Shown here: in pieces, positions 41,259 to 49,602 of the stretch | Numbering within the stretch: the first letter of the stretch is position 1 | Layout: each line of letters begins with the position of its first letter | Source: Puniceicoccales bacterium | GTDB taxonomy: Bacteria > Verrucomicrobiota > Verrucomicrobiia > Opitutales > JAIRLM01 | NCBI GenBank assembly: GCA_031278455.1 | Contig: JAITKJ010000023.1 | Coordinates: forward strand, 1 to 56,538 | Reading direction: 5' to 3' | Length of the DNA stretch: 56,538 bases | Notes under the pieces: model-generated | What the model saw: the letters and a program-made list of their open reading frames with translations, nothing else | The model's database searches: none | What the model was told of the DNA's origin: nothing | Position numbers and translations under genes: made by a program

Positions 41259-41651
41259 ATGGAAAAAATTATCGGAGTTGGCACGGATATCGTAGAAATT
41301 GCCCGTATCCGAGCGGCTCATCAACGCCATGGGAACCGTTTTCTGCGGCGTATTTTTACCGACGGCGAGGTGGCCTATGCTTTTCGATTCCGTGACCCGT
41401 ATCCGTCCCTTGCCGCCCGATTTGCCGCCAAAGAAGCCGTGGCAAAGGCTCTGGGCACGGGAATTGGCACCTCTGTTTCTTTTCGCCAAATTGAAATCCT
41501 CTGCGACGCAAAAAATGCACCAAAAATACGGCTAAATAATTACGACCCAGAAGGTAATGCCGCCGGCCGGCGCATATTTCTATCCCTATCCCATATCCGT
41601 CATTTGGCCGTTGCGTTCGTGACAATCCAATCCTCACCGGTCGGCGTGTGA
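41259..41651 (+). CDS. acpS: Holo-[acyl-carrier-protein] synthase
   Basis: 130 residues. Transfers 4'-phosphopantetheine from CoA to ACP. GVGTDIVEIARI (6-17) contains the metal-binding Asp, and RFAAKEAVAKALGTG (54-68) the Glu/Lys pair; SLSHIRHLAVAFV is the conserved C-terminal strand. It lies three bases after secA. Its last 52 bases overlap the 3' end of the opposite-strand helicase gene. Confidence 0.96.
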   Translation: MEKIIGVGTDIVEIARIRAAHQRHGNRFLRRIFTDGEVAYAFRFRDPYPSLAARFAAKEAVAKALGTGIGTSVSFRQIEILCDAKNAPKIRLNNYDPEGNAAGRRIFLSLSHIRHLAVAFVTIQSSPVGV

Positions 41652-44600
41652 TAAATGCGCCCGCAAACATTATTTTCGCCGCTGTTGTTGAGCAGAAAAT
41701 CGGCGTAGCGCTGAACCTGCCGCCGATATTTTTCCATTTGTTCCCCGGAAATCCATCTGTCCGTTTTCCAGTCCACGACGCATATCTCACGGGCGCAATC
41801 GGACACACATAGTAAATCGATGACACCATTCCCATTGGAGTTATCGTAGAACTCCCATTCCGCGTAAAAATGTTTAAATCTTTGCCGCAAAAATTCATAT
41901 AATCGTGATTTCAAAAATAAGTCCGACTCCTGACGCCCGCGAGCCCCGTCGGGCGAGCGGGAAACCCGATGATTTAAATATTCCCGTTGTGCGTCTTCGC
42001 CGGCGGTCCACAAAAAATAGCGCATCGTTCCATGCCACCAATTGCCGTAGTCGGTTTGTCCGCCATCGGCGGGAGCCGGTTCATCAGCGGTATCGGCGGA
42101 AACAGTGGGTATGGTGGGCATGGAAGCCAAAACTTCCCGCGCTTTTTGGCAAATGGCCCCAAAATCCTCTGCCGGAAACTCGTCCTCGTTTGCAAACGCG
42201 AGCGGTTCCGGTCGAGATTCGAAAAATGGAATCTGTCCAGGTGTGAACGGCGCAAATTGTTGCAGATCAAGATTTAGTAATGACTGCGGGGAATATTCCG
42301 CGACATTTTGTATACCGTTGGCTGGTTCTTCTTCCCGCGCCTCGCCGCTACGGCTCGCCGCCGGTGGTGCGCTTGATACCAAAATTAGCGTTTGTTGGGC
42401 GCGCGTCATCGCCACGTAAAGCAATCGCCCAAAATTTTGCAATTTTCCCAGATCCTCTTTGGCTTTAAGATGTTGATACTCATCCGTATCCGCCAGCACC
42501 AACCAGATCGGCCGGCCGTCACGGTAAGTAAAATGCGGCAACGACACGGGCCGGTTGCTTATTTTTCGGTTTAAAAATGGCAAAATAACCACGGGCCACT
42601 GCAACCCCTTGGAACCGTGGAAATTATCGATTTGAATGCCATCGACCGGCGGCGACGGGATTTCGCACGGTGCAAAAAACTGGCGGAGAAAATCCGGGAC
42701 AAATTTTTGAAATGAAATTCCGCAGCTATCCGCCCGGTGCGCCGACTCCAAAACCTTTTCCCAAACGGCCAATTCCCTCGAAAAAGCATCCGGCGAAATG
42801 CAATTTTTAATCTTCTCCAAAAGCCGAAACCTGGAATTAAGATTTTGAAAAATGGTACTTATGTCTTCGTTTGCAATCTGTGTGACTCTTATATCCCGCA
42901 AAATACTTCCAATCAAATTTTCATTGCCGTCTTCCGTATTTCCCATAAGCGCTTCCGCTGTGGAATTATATGCGCGAACGTGCATGGCGATGGCTTCATC
43001 TGAGATGCCAAAAATTTCCCGCAGCACGCAGACGATTTCCTTAAAATCCGCCGGCGCCGTCAGCACACGCACCAACCCACACGCCCAACGATAGATAAAG
43101 AAATCCCCCCAGGTACGATTGCGAACCTTACACTCCGCCGGGATGCCGTGTTCCGCAAAAACGCGCTGTAACTCCCACAAACTCCGCCGGTTAATGCCGC
43201 TTAAGATCGCAATATCTGACCAGCGCCAAACCCCAAAATCCTCCGGTGTCCTCGCCGCCAAAAACGACGCAAATTCTTCCATTTCATCACGAAATGTCGC
43301 CAATGGCACCGACGTATGTAACATGCTGTGCGTTACTTGCCCGGGGAATTGGCGCTTCGTGGCAACCATCGGCACAAACCGCGCTTGTCCACAGAAACCA
43401 TCGAGAACTTTCGGAAACAAGTGATTCACCGTGGACACCACCGCTTCCGGGCAACGCATGGTGACATTGAACACCAATTCTTCAGCTAAGTGATTCGATT
43501 TTAGCCGGTTGCAAATGTTTCCAAATCGCTCCAGTTCCTCCCCATCGGCGAGATAAATCGACTGCTGCCCGTCACCAACCATGGAAAAATACCCCTGCCG
43601 CGGCCCATTTTGCGCGGAATCCTGAGGGACGATTTGGAGAAAAAATTCAAAATCGTCGGCCGTGGTGTCCTGTGCCTCATCCAGGAGAACGCGGTAATTT
43701 CGTCTCCGCAGACAGCTTACTATGTCATCGTGGCTCAATAACTTGCGAGCCGTGCGGCGCATATCGTCGTAGGTTGCCGCAAAGTTTTTCAGCCGAAATC
43801 GCTGGTATGCCTCCGCCATTTTATGGCAAAATACGCCGCCAGCGACCTCAACCCACCGGGCAAGCGGGGCCAACCAGTCGCCATGGCAAATATCGGCAAA
43901 TGTCTGGCCTCCAATGGCCGCCTTGCTCCATTTTTCCTTCAGCCGAATGGGTGCGTAATTTCCCTCTTCAAAATTTTCTCGCCAGCACCCAATGATTTTT
44001 CGCTGGGAAAGCACAACCGCCTGTGACGCCTTCGCCGACGGAAGATCATCCGATAAAATGGCCCCCCAATGAATCGTTGGCAACGACGGAAAGGAATCGG
44101 GTAGCACGACCCGTGAACTCGGATTTATCTCCCGCGCGGTTTTTGTAAGTTCCTCCCAATCGATAAGTTGCAGCAATTTTCCCAATGGGTCCGGTGGCAA
44201 AAACTCGGTCCAACGCCCCTTGGAGTCTTCGAGAAAATCGTGCCAAAGCAAAGTTTCCTCCGGCGAATCCATCTCAATGATACGTGTCCTGCGTCCATAG
44301 CCCACGCGCGTTCCAAATTCTTCAAGCAGTTGCACTAGAAAACTGTCGATCGTCCCGAAGAAGGATGATTCCAGAGCCCGAACGGCATCCACTCCCGCAC
44401 ATTTTTGCAATTTATCCGTCACCCGCGCGCGAAATTCAGCTGCTGCCTTTCGGGTGTAAGTCATAACAACTAAGGTGCTTAACAGTTCTTTCCAATTTGG
44501 TAGGGTCGCCATGTGGGCAATGCGGGCAACGATGGCCGTCGTCTTCCCCACCCCAGCCGGTGCAATGACGAGAAAATTACGGTCCACCTCTCGCTCAAAA

Positions 44601-44674
44601 CGTTCCCGGGCAATGTGATCCGCAAACCGCCTCTGGGGACATTTGGTCAAATTTGTTGTGCTAGAGCCTGCCAT
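41600..44674 (-). CDS. UvrD-family helicase-nuclease, AddA/RecB-like
   Basis: 1024 residues. Helicase motifs in order: APAGVGKTT (38-46, motif I), TYTRKAAAEFRARV (Ia), LLDEAQDTT (II), VGDGQQSIYLADG (III), HGSKGLQWPVVILPF (V) and LLYVAMTRAQ (VI). A PD-(D/E)XK nuclease domain ends the protein, with IDLL (Asp953), then VVDWKTD (Asp968, Lys970). This is the AddA or RecB layout for double-strand-break processing. It is slightly shorter than AddA (about 1200). No addB/recC partner is next to it, although the sequence is complete. Confidence 0.88.
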   Translation of the reverse strand: MAGSSTTNLTKCPQRRFADHIARERFEREVDRNFLVIAPAGVGKTTAIVARIAHMATLPNWKELLSTLVVMTYTRKAAAEFRARVTDKLQKCAGVDAVRALESSFFGTIDSFLVQLLEEFGTRVGYGRRTRIIEMDSPEETLLWHDFLEDSKGRWTEFLPPDPLGKLLQLIDWEELTKTAREINPSSRVVLPDSFPSLPTIHWGAILSDDLPSAKASQAVVLSQRKIIGCWRENFEEGNYAPIRLKEKWSKAAIGGQTFADICHGDWLAPLARWVEVAGGVFCHKMAEAYQRFRLKNFAATYDDMRRTARKLLSHDDIVSCLRRRNYRVLLDEAQDTTADDFEFFLQIVPQDSAQNGPRQGYFSMVGDGQQSIYLADGEELERFGNICNRLKSNHLAEELVFNVTMRCPEAVVSTVNHLFPKVLDGFCGQARFVPMVATKRQFPGQVTHSMLHTSVPLATFRDEMEEFASFLAARTPEDFGVWRWSDIAILSGINRRSLWELQRVFAEHGIPAECKVRNRTWGDFFIYRWACGLVRVLTAPADFKEIVCVLREIFGISDEAIAMHVRAYNSTAEALMGNTEDGNENLIGSILRDIRVTQIANEDISTIFQNLNSRFRLLEKIKNCISPDAFSRELAVWEKVLESAHRADSCGISFQKFVPDFLRQFFAPCEIPSPPVDGIQIDNFHGSKGLQWPVVILPFLNRKISNRPVSLPHFTYRDGRPIWLVLADTDEYQHLKAKEDLGKLQNFGRLLYVAMTRAQQTLILVSSAPPAASRSGEAREEEPANGIQNVAEYSPQSLLNLDLQQFAPFTPGQIPFFESRPEPLAFANEDEFPAEDFGAICQKAREVLASMPTIPTVSADTADEPAPADGGQTDYGNWWHGTMRYFLWTAGEDAQREYLNHRVSRSPDGARGRQESDLFLKSRLYEFLRQRFKHFYAEWEFYDNSNGNGVIDLLCVSDCAREICVVDWKTDRWISGEQMEKYRRQVQRYADFLLNNSGENNVCGRIYHTPTGEDWIVTNATAK

Positions 44675-44693
44675 TGTGCGATATTACAGAATA

Positions 44694-45011
44694 TCAATTA
44701 GTATTTCTATCTGCCAAAGATTCGATGTGCAGATTGCCTGAATGCAAGTGTTCTTGTGTGCGATGAAGATGGATTAGCGACAATAAAATAGAAATAACAA
44801 AAAAAGAAGCTACACACCCGATCGTTATTTTTGTCAAAACACTGCCAGCATCGCCACCAAATGCAGACTCCAAAACACTGCCATCGAGTGATGTGCCAAA
44901 ACCGCCATTTTCGCCAGGGCGCTGGAGGAGTACGAGAACGATAATGAAAAAGCCGACAAGTGCTAAAACAACGGAAAGTAGCGCAATCAAAAATGTCACC
45001 ATCAATATCAT
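44694..45011 (-). CDS. secG: SecG, preprotein translocase subunit
   Basis: About 105 residues with two membrane helices (LLSVVLALVGFFIIVLVLLQ and VASFFVISILLSLIH). LLQRPGENGGFGTSLDGS is the conserved cytosolic loop of SecG. The tail after residue 85 is polar. It sits 20 bases upstream of the helicase gene on the same strand and, with secA, supplies the Sec machinery of this region. Confidence 0.92.
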   Translation of the reverse strand: MILMVTFLIALLSVVLALVGFFIIVLVLLQRPGENGGFGTSLDGSVLESAFGGDAGSVLTKITIGCVASFFVISILLSLIHLHRTQEHLHSGNLHIESLADRNTN

Positions 45012-45190
45012 CACAATGACGTTTTGGCGTCAAAGCAACAACAAAGAGTTGTATTTCATGGCGTCCAAGTAGCCTTTTATTTCCTTGGTTATTTTTCTCG
45101 GAAATCTGCCAAACCCAGATAAGGGTTTGGTCTGAATTCGCAGTCTCCGGGGACAATCTACCGTTAGGCGCAATCGCTACAAATTTGCTA

Positions 45191-45391
45191 TAGTAAAGCC
45201 TGATGATTTTTAATGCCGATGGAAATTGTTTTTGTTGCATCATAGATACTTACTGCCAAATTCGCATCCGCTGTGAAATATAGTCAGGACTTGAAAAATG
45301 TGGCTGTGCGGCTAGTTATGGACGGAAAAACTTATACACAAGTGAGCAAAGAACTTAGAATTTCGCCACAATCTGTCCGTAATTGGCGCAC
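45191..45391 (+). repeat. Inverted second copy of the 1-201 repeat
   Basis: This stretch is the reverse complement of 1-201, ungapped over 201 bases and identical at roughly nine in ten positions. It covers the leader and N-terminal coding part of the IS630-type transposase. The two copies face each other about 45 kb apart. Confidence 0.75.
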
Positions 45392-45599
45392 TCGTTTTTT
45401 GGCTGTAGGGCATTGCAAAAACAAGAAACAACCAGGGGCAAGACCGCGCGTAACTGAAGAAGCTTTCATGGCATTCCACAAAGCATATCCGAATGCCCTG
45501 CAAAAAGATGCGGCCGCATATTTTGGAATTAGTCGAATGGGCACACAGTATTGGTATAAGAAATTTGGATTTAGACTAGGGCCTGTTACTGCTTCTTGA
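45273..45599 (+). CDS. IS630-type transposase helix-turn-helix subunit
   Basis: 108 residues from a GTG. The N-terminal half is a helix-turn-helix (LVMDGKTYTQVSKELRISPQ, SVRNWRTRF). The second half (KAYPNALQKDAAAYFGISR, GTQYWYKKFGF) is the typical second helical unit of OrfA in IS630 elements. The catalytic DDE part, normally in the next frame, is absent: a different kind of transposase fragment follows. The protein alone could not transpose. Confidence 0.75.
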   Translation: MKYSQDLKNVAVRLVMDGKTYTQVSKELRISPQSVRNWRTRFLAVGHCKNKKQPGARPRVTEEAFMAFHKAYPNALQKDAAAYFGISRMGTQYWYKKFGFRLGPVTAS

Positions 45600-45630
45600 C
45601 ACTGTACTCACCGGGCTTACATGTAAGTGC

Positions 45631-45882
45631 ATGGAACTAGCAGAGGAGCAATTTCTAGAAATTGAACCATTTCTGCCAACACCACGTAGGAATGTTACTC
45701 ATGACACGTGTGCTGTGTTGAATGCCATCCTTTATGTGCTGGAAAATGGCTGCAAATGGCGCAGTCTGCCAAAAATCTATGGCACTGGAACAACAGATGA
45801 ATTTGCGCAGAAAATACCGCGAGGAAAGAGATCGTCGTGTTATGACCGCACCAAGATGGTTTTGATGGCCGATGATAAATAG
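45631..45882 (+). pseudogene. IS5-type transposase N-terminal fragment
   Basis: 83 codons. The first 52 residues match the N-terminus of IS5/IS427-group transposases: LNAILYVLENGCKWRSLPK is the diagnostic block. From about residue 55 the sequence departs from the family (TTDEFAQKIPRG), and no DDE residues are found downstream, so it is a broken gene. Its joining to an IS630 OrfA shows nested or sequential insertion and decay. Confidence 0.65.
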
Positions 45883-46376
45883 TTTCATGGGGATATTTTA
45901 AAAGCGTTGCCATGGAATATGGAAACTATCAGGTGTCATGTCCGTGGTTATGCTACTAGCGCTGGAAGATGCAAAAAATTTCGAATGTTTGAATGAAAAA
46001 TTTCATTGGGGTTTTTGCAAAAGTTAAAATTACAACTTTGGAACCCGCAATTCGTATTACGGGAAATAGCTTCAAATTGATTTTCGCAAGAAGTCCAGTT
46101 ATAGTTCTGGGAGGCCTATTTTCTACTCTTACCGCTTGCGTGCTATGCAATGGCGCAAAGGCATCCGTTGGGTCCAAATGCCACAATTGCCGATTAACAA
46201 TATATAAAGATTTTTCAATTGTAAATTCAATTTCCGTAGAAAATCAAAAAAACAGTACGAGAAAGCAAAAAATTCAGCCGTTGGACATGTCCATTTTGCT
46301 TGCAAAGAAGCAGACTCCGTGAACTTATTCGATGCTGTACTTTTTAACCGGCTGGCAATACACTGAAAGCATATTT
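45883..46376. other. Decayed region between IS debris and DksA-like gene
   Basis: About 490 bases. A frame of 109 codons (45993-46322, plus) and one of 76 codons (45956-46186, minus) cross it, but neither resembles a known protein and both have odd composition. I take it as IS-derived debris. Confidence 0.4.
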
Positions 46377-47126
46377 ATGAAGGGGAAGGATGACAGAAAA
46401 CATGCCGACTGCAAGCCATTTACGCTGGATGATGTACGGCAGCTCCTGATGGATCGGGAAAGGCATACTGGGGTTCGCGTAAGCGCGGGTCCGCCATTCG
46501 CGAAGGCGCAAAACTCAAAACAAATTATTTCGCCGGCGTCAGTGACGCCGGCGAGGTCGTTTGGGGCAAAAGAAAAGAAGTCGGCGTCAGTTTTGGATAT
46601 CCTCGGATTTAACCCCTACGAACAGCAATCAACGCTTGCCGCGTATGGTTACGAAAATATTCCGCAAAAATGGAAAAAATACTACGACCAATTGATTGAC
46701 ATGCGAGAACAACTGGAGCGACGCGTTTCTTTTTTGGCCAAAGATACCCTGGAGCAAAGTGCTGTTGGCGAAGGGGGAGGCGGCCTAAACATGTTGGGAC
46801 AGCATATGGCCGATGGGGCCGCCCAACAAGTTGACCTGGAATTGGCACTTACCTTTGTTGCCACGGAGAAAGACCTTTTAAACGAAGTTAATGACGCATT
46901 GGCGCGCATTAGGGACGGGACCTATGGCATATGCCAGCAAACGGGGCAGACCATTGAGCCTAAGCGGCTTGCCGTGTTGCCATTCGCACGGTTTTCGCTC
47001 CAGGGTCAGCAGGAGTATGAACGCGCCAAGTTGGTTCAGAGTAAAAAACAACGTCAGGGGGCAATTTTTGTGGATAGCGGCGAAGGAGAGGACCTGCTCC
47101 CCGAGGATGAGATCGAGGAAAAATAG
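46377..47126 (+). CDS. DksA/TraR-family protein lacking the zinc finger
   Basis: 249 residues from the ATG at 46377. The C-terminal part is clearly DksA/TraR-like: LARIRDGTYGICQQTGQTIE, KRLAVLPFARFSLQGQQEYER. Of the four zinc cysteines only one remains (GICQQTG), so the finger cannot form in the usual way; such zinc-less forms are known in the family. The middle is a coiled-coil pair (about 105-185). The N-terminal 90 residues are a variable extension containing a 23-base coding palindrome. DksA binds RNA polymerase in the stringent response; whether this form does is unknown. Confidence 0.8.
   Translation: MKGKDDRKHADCKPFTLDDVRQLLMDRERHTGVRVSAGPPFAKAQNSKQIISPASVTPARSFGAKEKKSASVLDILGFNPYEQQSTLAAYGYENIPQKWKKYYDQLIDMREQLERRVSFLAKDTLEQSAVGEGGGGLNMLGQHMADGAAQQVDLELALTFVATEKDLLNEVNDALARIRDGTYGICQQTGQTIEPKRLAVLPFARFSLQGQQEYERAKLVQSKKQRQGAIFVDSGEGEDLLPEDEIEEK
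46531..46553. repeat. 23-base GC-rich palindrome inside a gene
   Basis: CGCCGGCGTCA, one central base, then TGACGCCGGCG: eleven-base arms with perfect complementarity. It lies in the variable N-terminal linker of the DksA-like gene, reading Ser-Pro-Ala-Ser-Val-Thr-Pro-Ala-Arg. GC content is far above the surroundings. Confidence 0.7.
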
Positions 47127-47132
47127 ACCACC

Positions 47133-48191
47133 TCAGGCCACGGTGATTTCCGAGTTCAAGTAAACATCTTGGATGGCGTGCAGCAATTCCACGCCCTCTT
47201 TCATTGGCCGCTGGAATGCCTTACGACCAAGAATTAGTCCAGCTCCACCGGCTCGTTTGTTAATAATGGCCGTCCGCACGGCCTCTTGGAAATCGTTGGC
47301 GCCACTTGCTCCGCCGGAATTGATGAGACTGCAACGGCCCATGTAACAATTAGCAACTTGGTAGCGCGTAAGGTCGATGGGATGCTTGGAGCTTAACTCT
47401 GTGTACATGCGGTCATCGTATTTCGCAAACTTGATTGCTTTAAACCCGCCATCGTTTTCCGGCATCTTCTGCTTGATGATATCCGCTTGAATGGTGCACC
47501 CCAGATGGTTGGCCTGCCCTGTGAGGTCGGCGGCCACGTGGTAATCCTTTCCGTCGTGGTTATAATCTGGGTTGCGCAAATAACACCAAAGTATGGTCGC
47601 CATACCCAATTCGTGGGCCATTTGAAAAGCCTCACTGGTTTCCTGTAGTTGCCGCATGGACTCCAACGCACCGAAGTAAATTGTCGCGCCGATTGCCGCG
47701 GCGCCCATGTCGTAGGCTTGCTGCACCTGGCCAAAATAAATTTGGTCGTGCTTATTTGGGTAGGTGAGCAGCTCATTATGATTGAGTTTTACAACAAGCG
47801 GAATCCTATAACAGTATCTACGCGCCACCGCACCCAACACACCCAAAGTTGAAGCAACGGCGTTGCACCCACCCTCAATGGCAAGTTTGACGATGTTTTC
47901 GGGATCGAAATAGAGCGGATTGGCGGAAAAACTGGCTCCGGCCGTATGCTCGATGCCCTGATCCACGGGAAGAATGGAAAGATACCCCGATCCACCCAAC
48001 CGGCCGCCATCAAAGAGCCGCGCCAGGCTATTGAGTACCGCTGGCGTGCGATCCGAGTTTTGCCAAACGCGTCCGATGAAATCCTTCCCCGGCAGGTGGA
48101 GCAAATCTTTCGAAATAGTCTCGCACCTATGAGTAAGGAGCTTTTCCTTGTCTGACCCAACAAACTCTTCAACGTGTTTATTCTTCACCAC
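47133..48191 (-). CDS. fbaB: Class I fructose-bisphosphate aldolase (FbaB/DhnA type)
   Basis: 352 residues. Splits fructose 1,6-bisphosphate in glycolysis or joins trioses in gluconeogenesis through a Schiff base, without metal. Matching blocks: [55 protein letters not shown] and [16 protein letters not shown]. The end [17 protein letters not shown] is the phosphate-binding region. It converges with the DksA-like gene seven bases away. Confidence 0.93.
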   Translation of the reverse strand: MVKNKHVEEFVGSDKEKLLTHRCETISKDLLHLPGKDFIGRVWQNSDRTPAVLNSLARLFDGGRLGGSGYLSILPVDQGIEHTAGASFSANPLYFDPENIVKLAIEGGCNAVASTLGVLGAVARRYCYRIPLVVKLNHNELLTYPNKHDQIYFGQVQQAYDMGAAAIGATIYFGALESMRQLQETSEAFQMAHELGMATILWCYLRNPDYNHDGKDYHVAADLTGQANHLGCTIQADIIKQKMPENDGGFKAIKFAKYDDRMYTELSSKHPIDLTRYQVANCYMGRCSLINSGGASGANDFQEAVRTAIINKRAGGAGLILGRKAFQRPMKEGVELLHAIQDVYLNSEITVA

Positions 48192-48525
48192 AACTAATTA
48201 CAAACCGGAAAAACCAGGGTTGCAACGATTTTTCAAAAACAGCGGGACTGCCACTACGGAAAACTGTTGGTGATGCAGCCGAATTGACCACATGGAGATA
48301 TGAGATGAACAAAATAGCGGACAGTCTTCAGCTGTGTAAAAATTTTTCCAAATTATGAAATAATGTTCACTTTTGTAGACTAATGCCTCCAACCGGTGCG
48401 CAAAGGTGTTGCGCCCATAAGGGGGGATTTACCGGTAAATTAAAGTCCGTGGCTTGCGGGGAGGTTGTTTTTTCTGTGCGTGCTGTCCAGATTCTGCCCG
48501 TGGGCGCAGTTGTCGCCTAAGGATC
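48192..48525. other. Non-coding gap
   Basis: About 330 bases with hairpin potential near 48389-48440 (GCGCAA...TTGCGC and two ACCGGT copies). A structured RNA is possible, but I could not match it to tmRNA, RNase P or 6S. It also contains the fbaB promoter. Confidence 0.35.
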
Positions 48526-48705
48526 ATGACAGATGATTTGATGCGACTTGAGGCAACGCTAGTTGGCGGTGGGGTATCAGCTGTGGTAGGAATTTTGAAT
48601 GCCCACCAAAACAACAAACATGGATTGGACTATGGGGCGGGGCGTTGGGCGCCGGCAAATACAACATCCCATCTGGTACCACGGCGGACCTTGGTTAGGC
48701 TTTGA
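48526..48705 (+). CDS. Small ORF of a coupled trio, unknown
   Basis: 59 residues (MTDDLMRLEATLVGGGVSAV start). AAGGA lies just upstream of the ATG. A mildly hydrophobic stretch, LVGGGVSAVVGIL, is followed by a polar tail. Its stop TGA is embedded in the TTGA at 48702, the possible start of the next frame. Base composition is richer in G than in neighbouring genes. It may be a real small gene or chance; no family is recognised. Confidence 0.3.
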   Translation: MTDDLMRLEATLVGGGVSAVVGILNAHQNNKHGLDYGAGRWAPANTTSHLVPRRTLVRL

Positions 48706-48710
48706 CTACG

Positions 48711-48974
48711 ATGGCGACTGCTAGGGTTGCAACTGTCGTGGAGCTTGGATTGGCATTAAGAGTTAAATGTGATGCCGTAAAGTACCGCATGGAGTTGGAA
48801 AAAATAATGGGTGTGAATCCGAGTAGGGTGGAGGGGATTGCCAAGCGCGTGAAAGAATGCGGAGCCGAAGGGCGCGATGATATCCTGGCCTGTGTGTATG
48901 GTAGGGTGGCCGATTGGGTGTTCCAGGAGGGTTCTTCACGAGTGCCGGCCACTGGAAATGCGCTAGTGCCGTGA
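48711..48974 (+). CDS. Small ORF of a coupled trio, unknown
   Basis: 87 residues from the ATG at 48711 (TTG at 48702 is also possible). The sequence looks protein-like, with amphipathic helices (YRMELEKIMGVNPSRVEGIA, KRVKECGAEGRDDILACV). No family is recognised. Its TGA stop overlaps the GTG of the next ORF as GTGA, suggesting coupled translation. Confidence 0.35.
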   Translation: MATARVATVVELGLALRVKCDAVKYRMELEKIMGVNPSRVEGIAKRVKECGAEGRDDILACVYGRVADWVFQEGSSRVPATGNALVP

Positions 48975-49123
48975 AGTGGGTGGCGTTTGTCTTCCATTCA
49001 TGGTTCCGCCGCTGTGCGATGTGTTGTAGTGTTGCGAGTGTCTTGCTTATGAGTAAGGGATGTGGAGCTCGCCGGTTTCCGAAAGCGATGCCGGTGAATT
49101 GGTTCTTTTGGGGAGTCATGTAA
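48971..49123 (+). CDS. Very small Cys-rich ORF of a coupled trio
   Basis: 50 codons from GTG. A hydrophobic, Cys-containing stretch (RCAMCCSVASVLLMSKGCG) lies in the middle. It resembles a short membrane peptide or small lipoprotein, as found among phage lysis genes, but that is only an impression. Supported mainly by the overlap with the previous frame. Confidence 0.2.
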   Translation: MKWVAFVFHSWFRRCAMCCSVASVLLMSKGCGARRFPKAMPVNWFFWGVM

Positions 49124-49266
49124 ATTGGGCGATTTTTTGATTCTGCATTGCTAACTCGAGCACTTAAATCCCGCGTAAATGCTCGATGGCTTAAAAAGCC
49201 CTGCGCCTAGCCATTGTGATTATTTTTAGTGTTGTCAGAGGAAATTCTTTTGTCATTGTCACCGCG

Positions 49267-49361
49267 GGTTGGGTTTCATGCGCTGGCGACCCGTGAACTC
49301 CGCGAGATCCGGAAGGAAGCAACGGTAGCGAGGCATCCCAGGCGCCGTGAAGTGCCTGACC
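49267..49361 (+). ncRNA. ffs: Signal recognition particle RNA (4.5S)
   Basis: The apical domain is unmistakable: TCCGGAAGGAAGCAACGG, with the GGAA tetraloop and the AGCA internal-loop strand that binds Ffh. The flanks pair over a long stem: GGTT with GACC, TTCAT with GTGAA, and GCGCTGG with CCAGGCGC. The total of about 95 nucleotides fits the small bacterial form. A T-rich tract (TTTTATTTT) ends it, nine bases before the tRNA. Confidence 0.92.
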
Positions 49362-49370
49362 TTTTATTTT

Positions 49371-49447
49371 CGGGCTGTGGCGTAGCTTGGTAGCGCGCTT
49401 GCATGGGGTGCAAGAGGTCATGAGTTCGAATCTCATCAGCCCGACCA
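49371..49447 (+). tRNA. tRNA-Pro (GGG)
   Basis: 77 bases with an encoded CCA. Acceptor stem CGGGCTG/CAGCCCG, anticodon stem CTTGC/GCAAG, loop ATGGGGT giving anticodon GGG, and a T-arm containing GTTCGAATC. The integrase gene starts about 150 bases downstream in the same orientation, so the 3' half of this tRNA is the likely attachment site of the element that follows. No second copy of the 3' end is seen before the right edge. Confidence 0.95.
49418..49447 (+). other. Putative attL at tRNA-Pro 3' end
   Basis: Tyrosine integrases often recombine at the T-arm and acceptor end of tRNA genes. Here the tRNA remains intact and the integrase lies just inside. The core is not definable without the other junction, which must lie beyond 56538. 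Confidence 0.45.
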
Positions 49448-49602
49448 CTATTGATGCGGCATAAATAGTTAACCACTAGCCTTTTAGCGCTGGACTTGAT
49501 CGATTCACCCGCAGTTTTCATACGAAAACTTATGCATGCATACGCATTTTTTCCTTGCTAAAATCCTTGCTAAAGATTTTAAAGGCGACGGAGTTTCGAA
49601 GA

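Noticed and set aside
48379..48525. Possible structured RNA (6S, RNase P or tmRNA) in the GC-rich stretch before the small ORFs
   Set aside because: Short hairpins and an AAAGTCCG match exist, but none of the conserved core elements of these RNAs could be traced over the needed length.
49191..49521. Open frames on the minus strand across this region
   Set aside because: They run through the SRP RNA and the tRNA-Pro on the opposite strand and are chance frames.
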